Positions 44,081 through 53,163 of a stretch of DNA of 64,000 bases are shown piece after piece. The position numbers and the translations under genes are program-made. Origin of the DNA: Aquisphaera insulae (lineage in GTDB: Bacteria; Planctomycetota; Planctomycetia; Isosphaerales; Isosphaeraceae); assembly GCF_011064615.1 (NCBI RefSeq), contig NZ_JAALJH010000028.1, forward strand, positions 33,001 to 97,000, in the 5' to 3' direction. Within the stretch, counting starts at the first letter, position 1. Each line of letters begins with the position of its first letter. The notes below the pieces were generated by a model, which worked only from the letters and a program-made list of their open reading frames with translations, did no database searches and was not told the origin of the DNA.

Positions 44081-45754
44081 TCAGCCGGACTCGCTGGCCC
44101 GCCACCATCGGTAGCGGAACGCCAGGTAGGCGACGCCGAAGCAGAGGGCGCTCGTCGGCGGCGAGATCAGCAGGAACAACATCCAGAAGGCGAGCCGATA
44201 CGGGCCCCCGATGGGTATGGCGAGAGTCGGCTCGACCGGGATGTTCTGCGAGTTCCAGCCGGTCGTCTGGTAGCTGTGCATGGGGACGCCGAGGGCGGCG
44301 GAGAACGGGCTCGTGACGGTCAACGACGCCAGCCGCTCCGGCGAGAACGGCTGCGGCGTCAGGCCTTCCAGGTACCAGCTCACGCCCAGGGGCAGGACGA
44401 ACAGGACCAGCAGGGTCATGTAGGTCAGCACCATGGCCGTGGCCGTCCTGCGAGCGAGCGCGGAGCACATCAGGCCCACGGTGGAGGTCGCCAGGCAGGT
44501 CGTGGCGATGATCAGCAGGAAGACGATCAGCGTCCAGTAGCGGTAACGCAATTCCGGCAGCATGACGTACGCCAGCAGCAGTTGCTCGGTGAGCAGGAAC
44601 GTCAGCACGGTGGAGACCCGGAGCGCCGCGACGAGCTTGGCGAAGATGATCCGGCCCGGCGTCAGCAGGGTCGTCAGGAGCAGCGAGAGGGTCTGACGCT
44701 CTCGCTCCTGGGTGACGCTCCCGGCGGAGAAGACCGGGCCCACCAGGAGGTTGAAGGTCAGGACGTAGGCCACGTACCAGGGGGCCTTGTCGGAGCGGAG
44801 GAACAGCAGCGCCGCCATCAGGGGGATGGACAGGAGCATGCTCACCTGGATCACCACCCGGAGCATGAGCGTCCCCTGGCTGAAGATCTCGCTCCGCAGC
44901 TCCTTGTCCAGGACGGGGTTGGTCCCGTCGGGCATGAGGTCCGTCCGCTTGGCCGGCGCGAAGAGCTTGTCCGGGAAGAGGTCGCGGTCGATGACCACGC
45001 CGATGGCGTACTTCATCTCCTCCTCCTCGTCCACCACGTCTTTCCCCTCGCTCCCCACGTCGGGCGGGTGGAGGAGGCGGCGATTGATCAGGATCTGGAG
45101 TACCGTCCAGGTCGCCAGGCACCACGGCGGGAGGATGGCGATCGAGATGAAGTCGCGCGTCGCGGGGTCCTCGGTCCGCGTCATGGAGACGCAGATCACG
45201 GCCAGCGGCAGCGTGATCAGGTAGCTGACCACCAGCGCCGAGGACGTCCGGCCGAAGTAGCTGGAGCAGGCCACGCTGAGCAGCCCGAACGTCCCGGCCG
45301 CCAGGATCAGCACCAGGTAGCTGCGGGCGATCTCCGAGAGCAGGAGCCCCCCCAGCAGGTAGCAGAGGATCATCAGCGGGACGCTGGAGAGGATCAGGAT
45401 CACCAGGTAGGTGAGCGAGCTGAGCAGCTTGCCGACGAGGATCGTCCCCGGCCGCAGCGGGCTGGCCAGGAGCATCTCGTAGGTCTTCCGCTCCTTCTCC
45501 CCGGTGATGCTCCCGGCGGCGAAGGTGGGGGCCAGCACGGCCACCAGGAAGAACTGGCCCAGGAAGAAGATGTCGAAGAGCCGCCGGGCCACGCCGGGGC
45601 CGACCTGCCGCGGGCCGCCGTCCTCGGCCGGCCAGTAGAAGTACACGAGCGCCCCGAGGGCCGCCACGTACACGAACAGGAGCGCGAACGATCGGGACGA
45701 TCGCAGCGTCACCAGCAATTCTCGAGAGAGGACGGGGTTGTCTCGGATCAGCAT
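44081..45754 (-). CDS. ABC-2 transporter permease
   Basis: The 557-residue protein has two similar ABC-2 halves, each with about six membrane segments. The first is SFALLFVYVAALGALVYFYW, the ITGEKERKTYEMLLASPLRP loop and FGLLSVACSSYFGRTSSALV. The second repeats the pattern with VTQERERQTLSLLLTTLLTP. The duplicated E-R-T/Q-L loops are the ABC-2 coupling regions that touch the ATPase. The gene starts 14 bases after the ATPase gene, so both belong to one exporter. The substrate is unknown. Confidence 0.9.
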   Translation of the reverse strand: MLIRDNPVLSRELLVTLRSSRSFALLFVYVAALGALVYFYWPAEDGGPRQVGPGVARRLFDIFFLGQFFLVAVLAPTFAAGSITGEKERKTYEMLLASPLRPGTILVGKLLSSLTYLVILILSSVPLMILCYLLGGLLLSEIARSYLVLILAAGTFGLLSVACSSYFGRTSSALVVSYLITLPLAVICVSMTRTEDPATRDFISIAILPPWCLATWTVLQILINRRLLHPPDVGSEGKDVVDEEEEMKYAIGVVIDRDLFPDKLFAPAKRTDLMPDGTNPVLDKELRSEIFSQGTLMLRVVIQVSMLLSIPLMAALLFLRSDKAPWYVAYVLTFNLLVGPVFSAGSVTQERERQTLSLLLTTLLTPGRIIFAKLVAALRVSTVLTFLLTEQLLLAYVMLPELRYRYWTLIVFLLIIATTCLATSTVGLMCSALARRTATAMVLTYMTLLVLFVLPLGVSWYLEGLTPQPFSPERLASLTVTSPFSAALGVPMHSYQTTGWNSQNIPVEPTLAIPIGGPYRLAFWMLFLLISPPTSALCFGVAYLAFRYRWWRASESG

Positions 45755-45768
45755 GTCGACCTGCCGGC

Positions 45769-46698
45769 TCAGCTCACGATGCCCTTGGTGATCATCATGA
45801 AGACTTCTTCGAGGCTCAGCGGCTCCTCCGCGAACGACCGGACGGCGATCCCGGAGCCGATCAGCCGGCCGAGGATCCGGGCCATGTCGCGGTCCTCGCC
45901 CTCGAACTCGGCCGTCACCGTGTGGTCGTACGACTCCACCTGGCGGATGGCCGGGTCGTCGCGGAGCATCGCCGCGGCGCGGTCGGTCGCCTCGTCGAGG
46001 AGCTGCACCTTGATCACCCGGTGCGACCGGATCTGCTGCTGGATCGTCTGGATGCTCCCCGCGGCGAGCAGCCGGCCCCGCTCGATGATCCCGATCGAGG
46101 TGCAGAAATCCGCCAGCTCGGAGAGGATGTGGCTGGAAATCAGGATCGTCTTCCCCATCCGCCGGAGCTCATTCAGCAGCGCCTTCATCTCCAGCCGGGC
46201 CCGCGGATCGAGGCCCGACGCCGGCTCGTCCAGGATCAGCACCGGGGGGTCGTGGACCAGCGTCTTGGCCAGGCAGAGGCGCTGCTTCATCCCCTTCGAG
46301 AGGCCGTTGACGTAATCCTCCTTCTTGTGCGTCAGGTCGAGCAGCTCGAGCACCTCGCCGATGATCTTCCTCCGGGAGGCACGCGGGATCTCGTACGCCA
46401 CGGCGAAGAAGTCGAGGAACTCCCAGACCTTCATGCCGTCGTACACGCCGAAGTCGTCGGGCATGAACCCGATCGCGCGGCGGACGGCCATCGGGTCCGC
46501 GGTCACGGAGTGGCCGGCGATCCGCCCCTCCCCCGACGTCGGCCGCAGGAGCGTGGCCAGGAAACGGATGGTGGTGCTCTTGCCCGCGCCGTTGGGGCCG
46601 ATGAACCCGAAGGTCTCCCCCTTGCCGATGGAGAAGCTCAGGTCGTCGACCGCCACGAAATCCCCGTAGCGCTTGGTGAAGTGGATCACCTCGATCAT
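45769..46698 (-). CDS. ABC transporter ATP-binding protein
   Basis: The 309-residue ATPase has Walker A GPNGAGKS (residues 34-41), Q-loop GFMPDDFGVYDGMKVWEFLD, signature LSKGMKQRLCLAKT, Walker B VLILDEPASGLDP and switch His in LISSHILSELA. The C-terminal 80 residues are a regulatory domain (IQQQIRSHRVIKVQLLDEAT). It lies between the large membrane protein and the permease on the same strand and supplies energy for that exporter. Confidence 0.92.
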   Translation of the reverse strand: MIEVIHFTKRYGDFVAVDDLSFSIGKGETFGFIGPNGAGKSTTIRFLATLLRPTSGEGRIAGHSVTADPMAVRRAIGFMPDDFGVYDGMKVWEFLDFFAVAYEIPRASRRKIIGEVLELLDLTHKKEDYVNGLSKGMKQRLCLAKTLVHDPPVLILDEPASGLDPRARLEMKALLNELRRMGKTILISSHILSELADFCTSIGIIERGRLLAAGSIQTIQQQIRSHRVIKVQLLDEATDRAAAMLRDDPAIRQVESYDHTVTAEFEGEDRDMARILGRLIGSGIAVRSFAEEPLSLEEVFMMITKGIVS

Positions 46699-46758
46699 GC
46701 CGGCCCTCTTCCTGACGCTCCATGCCTACCCAAGACGCCGCGAGCCGACGACCGCCCC

Positions 46759-49365
46759 CTACCTCCGGGGCCGACGCGGCGGCGACTCCGGGGTGCGCGC
46801 GGGAGCGTCCAGCGCCTTCCGGAGCGACTCGTCGGCCAGGAGGTTATACCGCAACCCGTCCGGCGCCGGCGCATCCCCCTGCCGGAGGTGGACGAGCACC
46901 AGGGTGACCCCCCGATGTCGATCCAGCGCCGGCTCGAACGACTGGCCGCCGCGCGGGCCGGGAGTCCAGGCGACCAGCCGGATCTCGTGCGCGGCCTCGG
47001 GGAGCGGGTCGCTCGACCTCCGGAGCACGCCCAGCAGGAGCGAGGGATCCGGCCCGTCGAAGCCCGAGACCTGCTCCGGGATCTCGGACGAGCCCGCGGG
47101 GCCGACCTCCGCCGACGCCCCCGGGGCGATCGTCCCCACGCGGGTCTGGACGCGACCGCCGGAGGCATGCTCGATCAGGATCGCGTCTCGCAGCTCCATC
47201 TCGCTGGCGTTGATCAGCGTCCGCTGCCCCGCCGCCCCGGCCTTCAGGGAGATGGCGCCGGGCAGGTCGATGTACTCCTCGGCCCGGTACAGGGCGAGGC
47301 TTCGCGGCTGGACGGCATAGCCCTCGAGCGCGGGGACGGGGTAGGAGCGGCAGACCGCCGTGGAGGCCTCCTCGCCGCCGATCGACCGCTCGCTGTTGAA
47401 CGGCATGGCGAGCGCCAGGGGGTTGTCGGGGAAGGCGACCGTGTACCGCTCGCGGCCCGTCGTGTAGAGCGAGCCGAACCGGCTGAGGTGGGCCCGCGGG
47501 TATCCTCCGTGCACCTCCAGCAGGTCGACCTCATCGCAGGCCGAGTCGTAGCCCATGTCGTACGCGGCCATCCGCTCGACCGCCATGGCGAAGCCCAGGG
47601 ACAGGAGCGGGACCACCGCCCAGGCCCACTCGCGGCGATTGAGGAGCATCCGGAAGACCAGCCAGTTGAGGGGCACGATCGCCAGGAGGTAGGCCGCGAT
47701 CACGCGGAGGACGAACCACGAGCTCGGGACGGTGATCCCGGAGGCCTTCTCGAGCGCATCGCGGCAGAGCCTGGGGATCGGCGCCGTGTCCCGCCACTCG
47801 GCGATCCCCGCGCGGGCCATGGCGGCCTCCTCGGCCTCGGAATTGGGAGGATTCGACGCGGACGGCTGGTTGACCCCGGTGGGCGAGATCACCCGCGGAC
47901 TCTTGATCTGGACCTTGACCGGGATCCGCGCCAGGTCCTGCGAATGGAGCCGATCCGCCTCGGCCTGGGCCTCGGCCCCGTGGTCGCGGCTGGTGATCCG
48001 ATACCAGCTCAGGTCGACCGCCTCGAGCATCCCCCGGGCGGACAGCCGGGCCTCGGTTGGCACGCCGGGGAGGCCGCCAAGCGGCTCCTCGGGCCGTCGC
48101 AGGACCACGCGGCGGACCAGGGTGTCGATGCCCGGCCAGGCGGCCAGCGTCGGTTCGGTCGGGTTCACCGCGAGCATGGTGATCCGGCCGCGGCCGACGC
48201 GGCCATCCACGGCCAGCAGCCGGTCGGATCCCTCGCCGAGCGTGATCCTCGAGGCGCCGGCCCGCGGCTTCAGGCCCGTCAGCAGGACCGGCCGCTTCGG
48301 CGGCGGGCGGAGGGGCGCCACCGGCTGATAGGCACGGCCGTTCCCCGCCGGCCGCGGCGGGGCCTCCGCCGCAGCCTCCTCGCCGTCCTGGGGGGGGGCG
48401 ACCGGCATGGCCCCCGGGCGGTAGGCCGCCGCCAGGGGCTTCAGGTCCGCCTCGCCGAGCAGCACGTCCTGGCCGTCCGGGTCGGCCGGGAGATAGGGCT
48501 GGAGGAAGCTGTCCCGGAAGATCGTCAGCGACGGGCCTGCGCCCCCGACCAGCACGAGCTGGCCGCCCCAGTGCAGCCAGTCGAGCATCGCCTGCTGGTG
48601 GGAGACGGGCACCGAGTCGGCCGCCAGGCCGTCCCAGATGACGTGGCTGATCGATCCCCAGGTCAGGGGATGCGGCGAGAGGAACGGCCGGTCGGCGTGC
48701 TCCGGCATCACCAGCCGGTAATACCGGTTCAGGTCCAGCGCGATCGCGTCACCCGGGTCGATCGACGAGGGCATGAAGCACGGGTAGCGGTTCCAGGCCG
48801 CGTACTGGCTCGACGACTCCTTGCTCATGATGACCACGAGCATCTGGTTCGGCGAGATGAGCTTCAGGGGCACGGGCCACGCCTCGTCGGCCCGGATGGC
48901 CCCGGGGCGGATCAGCTCGACGCCGATCTCCGTCGGCGACTTGATATCGGGAGGGCGCTGGACCATGACCTGAAGGCTCAGGCGTGACCGCTGCTCCTTG
49001 GTCAGCCGCGCATCCCGAGCGTAGACGACCGCCTGGGGCATCCCGGGCAGGGCGACCGGCTGGAACTGGAGAGACCCCTCGTAATCCGCCTCGTTGGCCC
49101 GGAGCTCCAGCGTGACCGTGTTCCACGTCCTCGGCTTGATGAACGGGAGGATGTCGAAGGGGGCGAACTGCGAGCGGAAGAACTCGAACGGGGGCCGCGC
49201 CTTCTCGTCCTTGACCTTCGCCTTCGCCGCTTCCGGATCGGAGAGGATCTGGAGCCGCTCCTCGTCCGAGGCCGAGAGCTGCGCCATCGCCGCGCGGTCG
49301 CCCAGGGCGAGGGCCGCGAGGACTGCGGCGAACAGGGCCGGGGCGATGCGAGCGGGCCTCTTCAC
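46759..49365 (-). CDS. Large membrane protein with GATase-like domain, partner of the ABC exporter
   Basis: The 868-residue protein (from the GTG at 49365) opens with a hydrophobic signal (RIAPALFAAVLAALALGDRA). Its exported part of about 100-420 contains a type 1 glutamine-amidotransferase-like Rossmann region (DWLHWGGQLVLVGGAGPSLT), without an obvious catalytic Cys. A single or double membrane segment near 570-620 (VLRVIAAYLLAIVPLNWLVF) is followed by a second exported domain. The layout is common in planctomycetes beside ABC-2 exporters. The gene is first in the three-gene set with the ATPase and permease. The start is uncertain; upstream ATGs lie in frame at 49449 and 49488. Confidence 0.65.
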   Translation of the reverse strand: MKRPARIAPALFAAVLAALALGDRAAMAQLSASDEERLQILSDPEAAKAKVKDEKARPPFEFFRSQFAPFDILPFIKPRTWNTVTLELRANEADYEGSLQFQPVALPGMPQAVVYARDARLTKEQRSRLSLQVMVQRPPDIKSPTEIGVELIRPGAIRADEAWPVPLKLISPNQMLVVIMSKESSSQYAAWNRYPCFMPSSIDPGDAIALDLNRYYRLVMPEHADRPFLSPHPLTWGSISHVIWDGLAADSVPVSHQQAMLDWLHWGGQLVLVGGAGPSLTIFRDSFLQPYLPADPDGQDVLLGEADLKPLAAAYRPGAMPVAPPQDGEEAAAEAPPRPAGNGRAYQPVAPLRPPPKRPVLLTGLKPRAGASRITLGEGSDRLLAVDGRVGRGRITMLAVNPTEPTLAAWPGIDTLVRRVVLRRPEEPLGGLPGVPTEARLSARGMLEAVDLSWYRITSRDHGAEAQAEADRLHSQDLARIPVKVQIKSPRVISPTGVNQPSASNPPNSEAEEAAMARAGIAEWRDTAPIPRLCRDALEKASGITVPSSWFVLRVIAAYLLAIVPLNWLVFRMLLNRREWAWAVVPLLSLGFAMAVERMAAYDMGYDSACDEVDLLEVHGGYPRAHLSRFGSLYTTGRERYTVAFPDNPLALAMPFNSERSIGGEEASTAVCRSYPVPALEGYAVQPRSLALYRAEEYIDLPGAISLKAGAAGQRTLINASEMELRDAILIEHASGGRVQTRVGTIAPGASAEVGPAGSSEIPEQVSGFDGPDPSLLLGVLRRSSDPLPEAAHEIRLVAWTPGPRGGQSFEPALDRHRGVTLVLVHLRQGDAPAPDGLRYNLLADESLRKALDAPARTPESPPRRPRR

Positions 49366-49523
49366 CTGGAGATGCACCCTTCGGACGTGGACGCTCGAAG
49401 CCGGTCGCGGAGGTCGCTCCCCGGCTCGTGGCCGCACCGAGTCTAGCATCCTCCGACCTTCGTCGGAAGGGGCGGATGCGACCCGCATCGGGCCCGTCGC
49501 TGGGTCGCGCCCGGCGGGCGCTG

Positions 49524-49529
49524 TATACT
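49524..49529 (+). promoter_or_regulatory. -10 element of the M60 peptidase gene
   Basis: TGTATACT (with TATACT at 49524-49529) stands 49 bases before the M60 ATG. No good -35 is visible. The same TGTATACT, also followed by CGACGCGG, precedes the sedolisin gene on the other strand, which supports its being a real promoter element. Confidence 0.4.
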
Positions 49530-49577
49530 GAGCCTCGACGCGGACGGTCGGCTCCGCGGCCCCGCCCGGAGTCTTCG

Positions 49578-51797
49578 ATGCGAATCCACTGCGCCTGTGC
49601 CCTGCTCCTGTTCGTCGGCGTCTCTAGCTCCGAGGCCCAAACCCGCAAGCCCGCCCTCGGGAAGAACGACCGGGCGCAACTGATTGAAGAAGTCCGCGAG
49701 ATCGCGGCCCCCGGCGCGCCGGGCTCGCTCGCCGTCTTTTCGCCCACGGCCGGCGCCGCGGTCGGCGGCGGCGGCGAAGGCAACAGCCAGGCGGTCGTCG
49801 TCGCCTCCGGGCGGCTCGGCAAGGGCCGCATCGTGGCCTTCTCGCACGACGGCTTCTTCACGGCCGAGCAACTCCAAGTCGCCGACACCGCCAGGCTCCT
49901 GACCAACGCCATGCACTGGTCCGCCGGCGGCAAGTCCAGGCCGCGCGTCGGGCTGATCCACGGGCACGCGTTGCAACCCCTGTTCGAGCAACAAGGCGCG
50001 ACCGTCGGCCGGCCATCGCTCGATGATCGCTTCCCGGGGATGGACGTCCTGGTCCTGACCCCCTACGAGCTGACCGCCCCGCAGTTGCAGCGGCTTCGCG
50101 CCTTCGTCCAGGCGGGGGGCGGCCTGATCTTGGGCGCGACGGGCTGGGCGTCGCCGCTGGCCGGCGAACAGCGGATGGCCGAGTTCGCCGGCAACCGGCT
50201 CCTCGACGGCTCGGGCCTGGCCTGGACCGACGGCATGGCCGAGAAGACGGGGCCGAAGGGCTTCAAGGCCGGCGGCGACGTCGCGATCTCCCCTTACGTC
50301 AATGCCGCGACCGCCCTCGATCTCCTCAAGGGGAGCCGCAAGGCCGAGGCAAGGGACCTCGCGTGTGCCCTCGGCAGTGTCCGCCAGGCGTTCCAGGTCC
50401 TCCCGGCCGGAGAGCCTCATTTCCGCGCCCAGGTCCGCAAGCTGCTCGATGCCCGCGGCCGGGCCTCGCTCGTGCCCAGCCGCGAGAATCCCGTCCGCGC
50501 CGACGACCCCTCACGGCGGTTCGCCGTGGGGCTCGAAACGAGCCTGGCGCTGAGTGCCCCCGTCCAGGAGGTCGCGGCTTCGCCCGCCGCCGCCGCCTTC
50601 CCCGGCACGGTCCCGAAAGCCGCACACCGCGGGGAGCACGCGATCACGATCGACCTCACGCCGGGTTGGAACAGCCTGGGCCTCTACGCCGCGCCGGGCG
50701 ACAGGGTCACCGTGACCATCCCCGGAGATGCCGTCGGATTGAAGCTCTCCGCGCAGATCGGCTCCCACACCGATTCGCTCTGGCACCTCGATTCTTGGGA
50801 GCGCATCCCCCAGGTCGTCCGCCGGTTCCCGATCACGACCGAGACGACCACCGTGGCGAACGCGCTGGGGGGACTCCTCTACATCGACGTCCCGGACCAC
50901 ACCCCGCCGCGGAAGCTCGCCGTCACGGTCCGGCACGCGGTGGAGGCCCCCCTCTATCGCCTGGGCGAGACGACCCCCGACGAATGGCTGACGAAGCAGC
51001 GGAAGCGTCCGGGCCCATGGGCGGAGATCGCGGGCAAGAACGTCATCTTCACGGTCCCCTCGATCGCGGTTCGCGGCCTGAATGACCCGCAGAGCCTGAT
51101 GACGCTCTGGGACCGGATGGTGGCCGCCCAGGACGAATTCGTGAGCCACCCCCGCCGCGACCGGCCGGAGCGGATCGTCGCCGATGTGCAGATCTCCGCG
51201 GGCTACATGCATTCCGGCTACCCGATCATGATCCCCGTCGATGACAGCGTCCCGCTGGAGCTGGACGAGGCGAGGCTCCGCAAGGAGGGCACCTGGGGCC
51301 ACCTCCACGAGCTCGGCCACAACCACCAGCGCGGCGACTGGACCTTCGAGGGCACCGGCGAGGTGACCAACAACCTGATGGTCCTGTACGTCTTCGATAA
51401 GGTCCTCGGCCTCCGGTTCGATTCCGGCCACCCCGATATCCGCGACCGCGCGAAGCGGGACCGGCGAATCAAGGACTTCATGGCGAAGGGATCGTCGTTT
51501 GAGAAGTGGAAAGAGGACCCATTCTTGGCCCTGATGATGTACATCCAGCTCTACGAAGCCTTCGGCCCGGCCCCCTTCCAGGCCGCCTTCGCGGAGTACG
51601 CGAAGCTGCCGGACCAGGAGCGTCCCAGGTCCGACGACGAGAAGCGCGACCAGTGGCTGGTGCGGCTCTCGAAGGCCGTCGGCAAGAACCTCGGCCCCTT
51701 CTTCCGCGCCTGGGGCATGCCGACGAGCGAGGGCGCACGGGCCTCGGTCCAGAGCCTGCCGGCGTGGATGCCGGCGGGTTTCGAGGCTCCGAAATAG
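49578..51797 (+). CDS. Secreted M60-family metallopeptidase
   Basis: The 739-residue protein has a signal peptide (MRIHCACALLLFVGVSSSEA). Residues 95-195 look like a glutamine-amidotransferase/ThuA-like fold (RVGLIHGHALQPLFEQQGAT, LRAFVQAGGGLILGATGW). From about 310 on it follows M60 enhancin-like peptidases: ITIDLTPGWNSLGLYA, KRPGPWAEIAGKNVIFTVPS, and the zinc motif HELGH (H577, E578, H581) in HLHELGHNHQRGDWTFEGTG, with the third ligand E in the GEVTNN segment. M60 enzymes cleave glycoproteins such as mucins; the target here is unknown. The ATG at 49578 was chosen for the signal peptide. Confidence 0.85.
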   Translation: MRIHCACALLLFVGVSSSEAQTRKPALGKNDRAQLIEEVREIAAPGAPGSLAVFSPTAGAAVGGGGEGNSQAVVVASGRLGKGRIVAFSHDGFFTAEQLQVADTARLLTNAMHWSAGGKSRPRVGLIHGHALQPLFEQQGATVGRPSLDDRFPGMDVLVLTPYELTAPQLQRLRAFVQAGGGLILGATGWASPLAGEQRMAEFAGNRLLDGSGLAWTDGMAEKTGPKGFKAGGDVAISPYVNAATALDLLKGSRKAEARDLACALGSVRQAFQVLPAGEPHFRAQVRKLLDARGRASLVPSRENPVRADDPSRRFAVGLETSLALSAPVQEVAASPAAAAFPGTVPKAAHRGEHAITIDLTPGWNSLGLYAAPGDRVTVTIPGDAVGLKLSAQIGSHTDSLWHLDSWERIPQVVRRFPITTETTTVANALGGLLYIDVPDHTPPRKLAVTVRHAVEAPLYRLGETTPDEWLTKQRKRPGPWAEIAGKNVIFTVPSIAVRGLNDPQSLMTLWDRMVAAQDEFVSHPRRDRPERIVADVQISAGYMHSGYPIMIPVDDSVPLELDEARLRKEGTWGHLHELGHNHQRGDWTFEGTGEVTNNLMVLYVFDKVLGLRFDSGHPDIRDRAKRDRRIKDFMAKGSSFEKWKEDPFLALMMYIQLYEAFGPAPFQAAFAEYAKLPDQERPRSDDEKRDQWLVRLSKAVGKNLGPFFRAWGMPTSEGARASVQSLPAWMPAGFEAPK

Positions 51798-52032
51798 GGC
51801 TGATCCGACGGAAGCGTGCGCGGGCTTCAGGACAGGGCTGGATCCGGCTCTCCTCCTCAACCAAGGGGGAGTTAGAGGGCGTGAATGGTCCGGGCCATCT
51901 CGGAGGTGGTCTTGCCTCATCGGCCGTGAGCCCCCGATCTGGCGTCCGCTCCTCCCGGATGAACCCGAGATAGCCCCCCACTACGGCTTGAGCCATCATG
52001 GACGATCGATCGGCCAGAGCGGAGCGCCGCGG

Positions 52033-52512
52033 TCACTCAGCCGCTTCTTGCTCTTCTTGCGGTTCTCGCAGCAGGGTGAGGAACTCCTCGATCCCGTTGG
52101 CCAGAAAGAAGCACTCAGATGACCATGCGGCCTTGAGGAGAATGCAACCGTGGTCCTCGTCTCGCAGGATCAGGAGGAGCATGTTGCCCATCAGGGTGTA
52201 TCCGATCGGGAGGACCTGACAGGGGACATTGTCCTCGAAGACATTTAGTCCCATAGTGGAACCGAGCTCGGCCACGTCGAAAGTCGCCCCGACACCGCAG
52301 AGGAAGGTCAAGCAATCGACGGGACACTCGTCATCCGGGGGGACGATTTCAGGCTCCGCAAAGGTCCCGCCGTTGTATTCCAGCAGGAACTCGCGATAGT
52401 CCTTTGGGAAATCCGCACCAAGGCTCCTCTCCAACTCCGCGACTTCGAGCGGCGATGGCAGCTTGAATCGGCTTTCGCAGAAACGATCATATACGGCATC
52501 GATCACATTCAT
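52033..52512 (-). CDS. SMI1/KNR4 (SUKH) family protein
   Basis: The 159-residue protein starts at the ATG at 52512; a longer frame to 52671 is not family-like. It matches the SMI1/KNR4 fold: ELERSLGADFPKDYREFLLE then YNGGTFAEPEIV, and a late GYTLMGNMLLLILRDEDHGC followed by FFLANGIEEFLTLL. These proteins often act as immunity proteins against polymorphic toxins, including nucleases. No toxin is adjacent, so the link is open. An acidic tail (EPQEEQEAAE) ends the protein. Confidence 0.8.
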   Translation of the reverse strand: MNVIDAVYDRFCESRFKLPSPLEVAELERSLGADFPKDYREFLLEYNGGTFAEPEIVPPDDECPVDCLTFLCGVGATFDVAELGSTMGLNVFEDNVPCQVLPIGYTLMGNMLLLILRDEDHGCILLKAAWSSECFFLANGIEEFLTLLREPQEEQEAAE

Positions 52513-52615
52513 GGAAACACAGTGTTTCAAGGAGGAGAAACCTGAGAATTCTAACGAACCTCTGCCCCCGTTCTCGCCTCGTTCCCTTCGCGCGGCGACG
52601 CCACCGACGCGACCG

Positions 52616-52747
52616 TCATTCGTCCCCGGCAGGTAAATTTGCGGGTGTCGCGAATCGAAGGGGGTAGTCACTGGGGACGAAGTTCCGTCGAGTCGTATCT
52701 CCCAGGTAGAAGCAAAGCAACACGTAGGTATCGAGGAAGATCCTCAC
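52616..52747 (-). pseudogene. Truncated vapC (PIN toxin) relic
   Basis: The 43-codon frame begins with GTG overlapping the end of the shifted antitoxin frame (TGA) and reads RIFLDTYVLLCFYLGD, the first strand and helix of a VapC PIN domain with the first catalytic Asp. Homologues run to about 130 residues, but this one ends at 52616 after an unrelated stretch. The three remaining catalytic acids are missing, so it is a dead toxin. Confidence 0.75.
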
Positions 52748-52969
52748 GGCATGTATTCCGCAACGTCCTTCAGGTGCTGATCATCTTCAGAGAGAATGAC
52801 GAGCTTACCCCTCCCTCGTCCCAGGACCGGGCGCGGCGACGAGGGGAAGTCCAACGAGATGGGCGATCGGCCGAGCATCACGCGTGATCACCAATTCCTG
52901 CCCGGGTATCAGTTGATCAATGAGCTGCGTGAGTCTGGCCTGAGCTTCCTCGATACTGATCGTTGTCAT
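52744..52969 (-). pseudogene. Frameshifted phd-type antitoxin
   Basis: From the ATG at 52969 the frame reads MTTISIEEAQARLTQLIDQL and VITRDARPIAHLVG, a normal Phd/YefM antitoxin N-terminal domain. It ends early at 52805 after 54 residues. In another frame, just past the shift near 52830-52845, the expected C-terminus GKLVILSEDDQHLKDVAEYMP (20 residues shown in part) follows up to the stop at 52744, where the toxin begins. A single small indel therefore separates two good halves. This region is too small to appear as one open frame. Confidence 0.8.
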
Positions 52970-53163
52970 GGCCTGTCCTCACGGTGTATCTCGACCCGAC
53001 GTCATCTCAGTCCATCCGGGTCATTGCATTGCGGTTCGCCTCCATCCCCTGTTCAGATTGTACCGCAAGTCCGACCCGAAATCGCGTGAGGATCCGACCG
53101 AAGGTGGCACTACCAGGGCAGGCGGGAGAGAGCGACGCCGAATGGCACACGGAGTGAGTCGAG

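Noticed and set aside
45922..48987. 1021-codon plus-strand frame
   Set aside because: Antisense to the ABC ATPase and large membrane protein genes; repetitive composition only.
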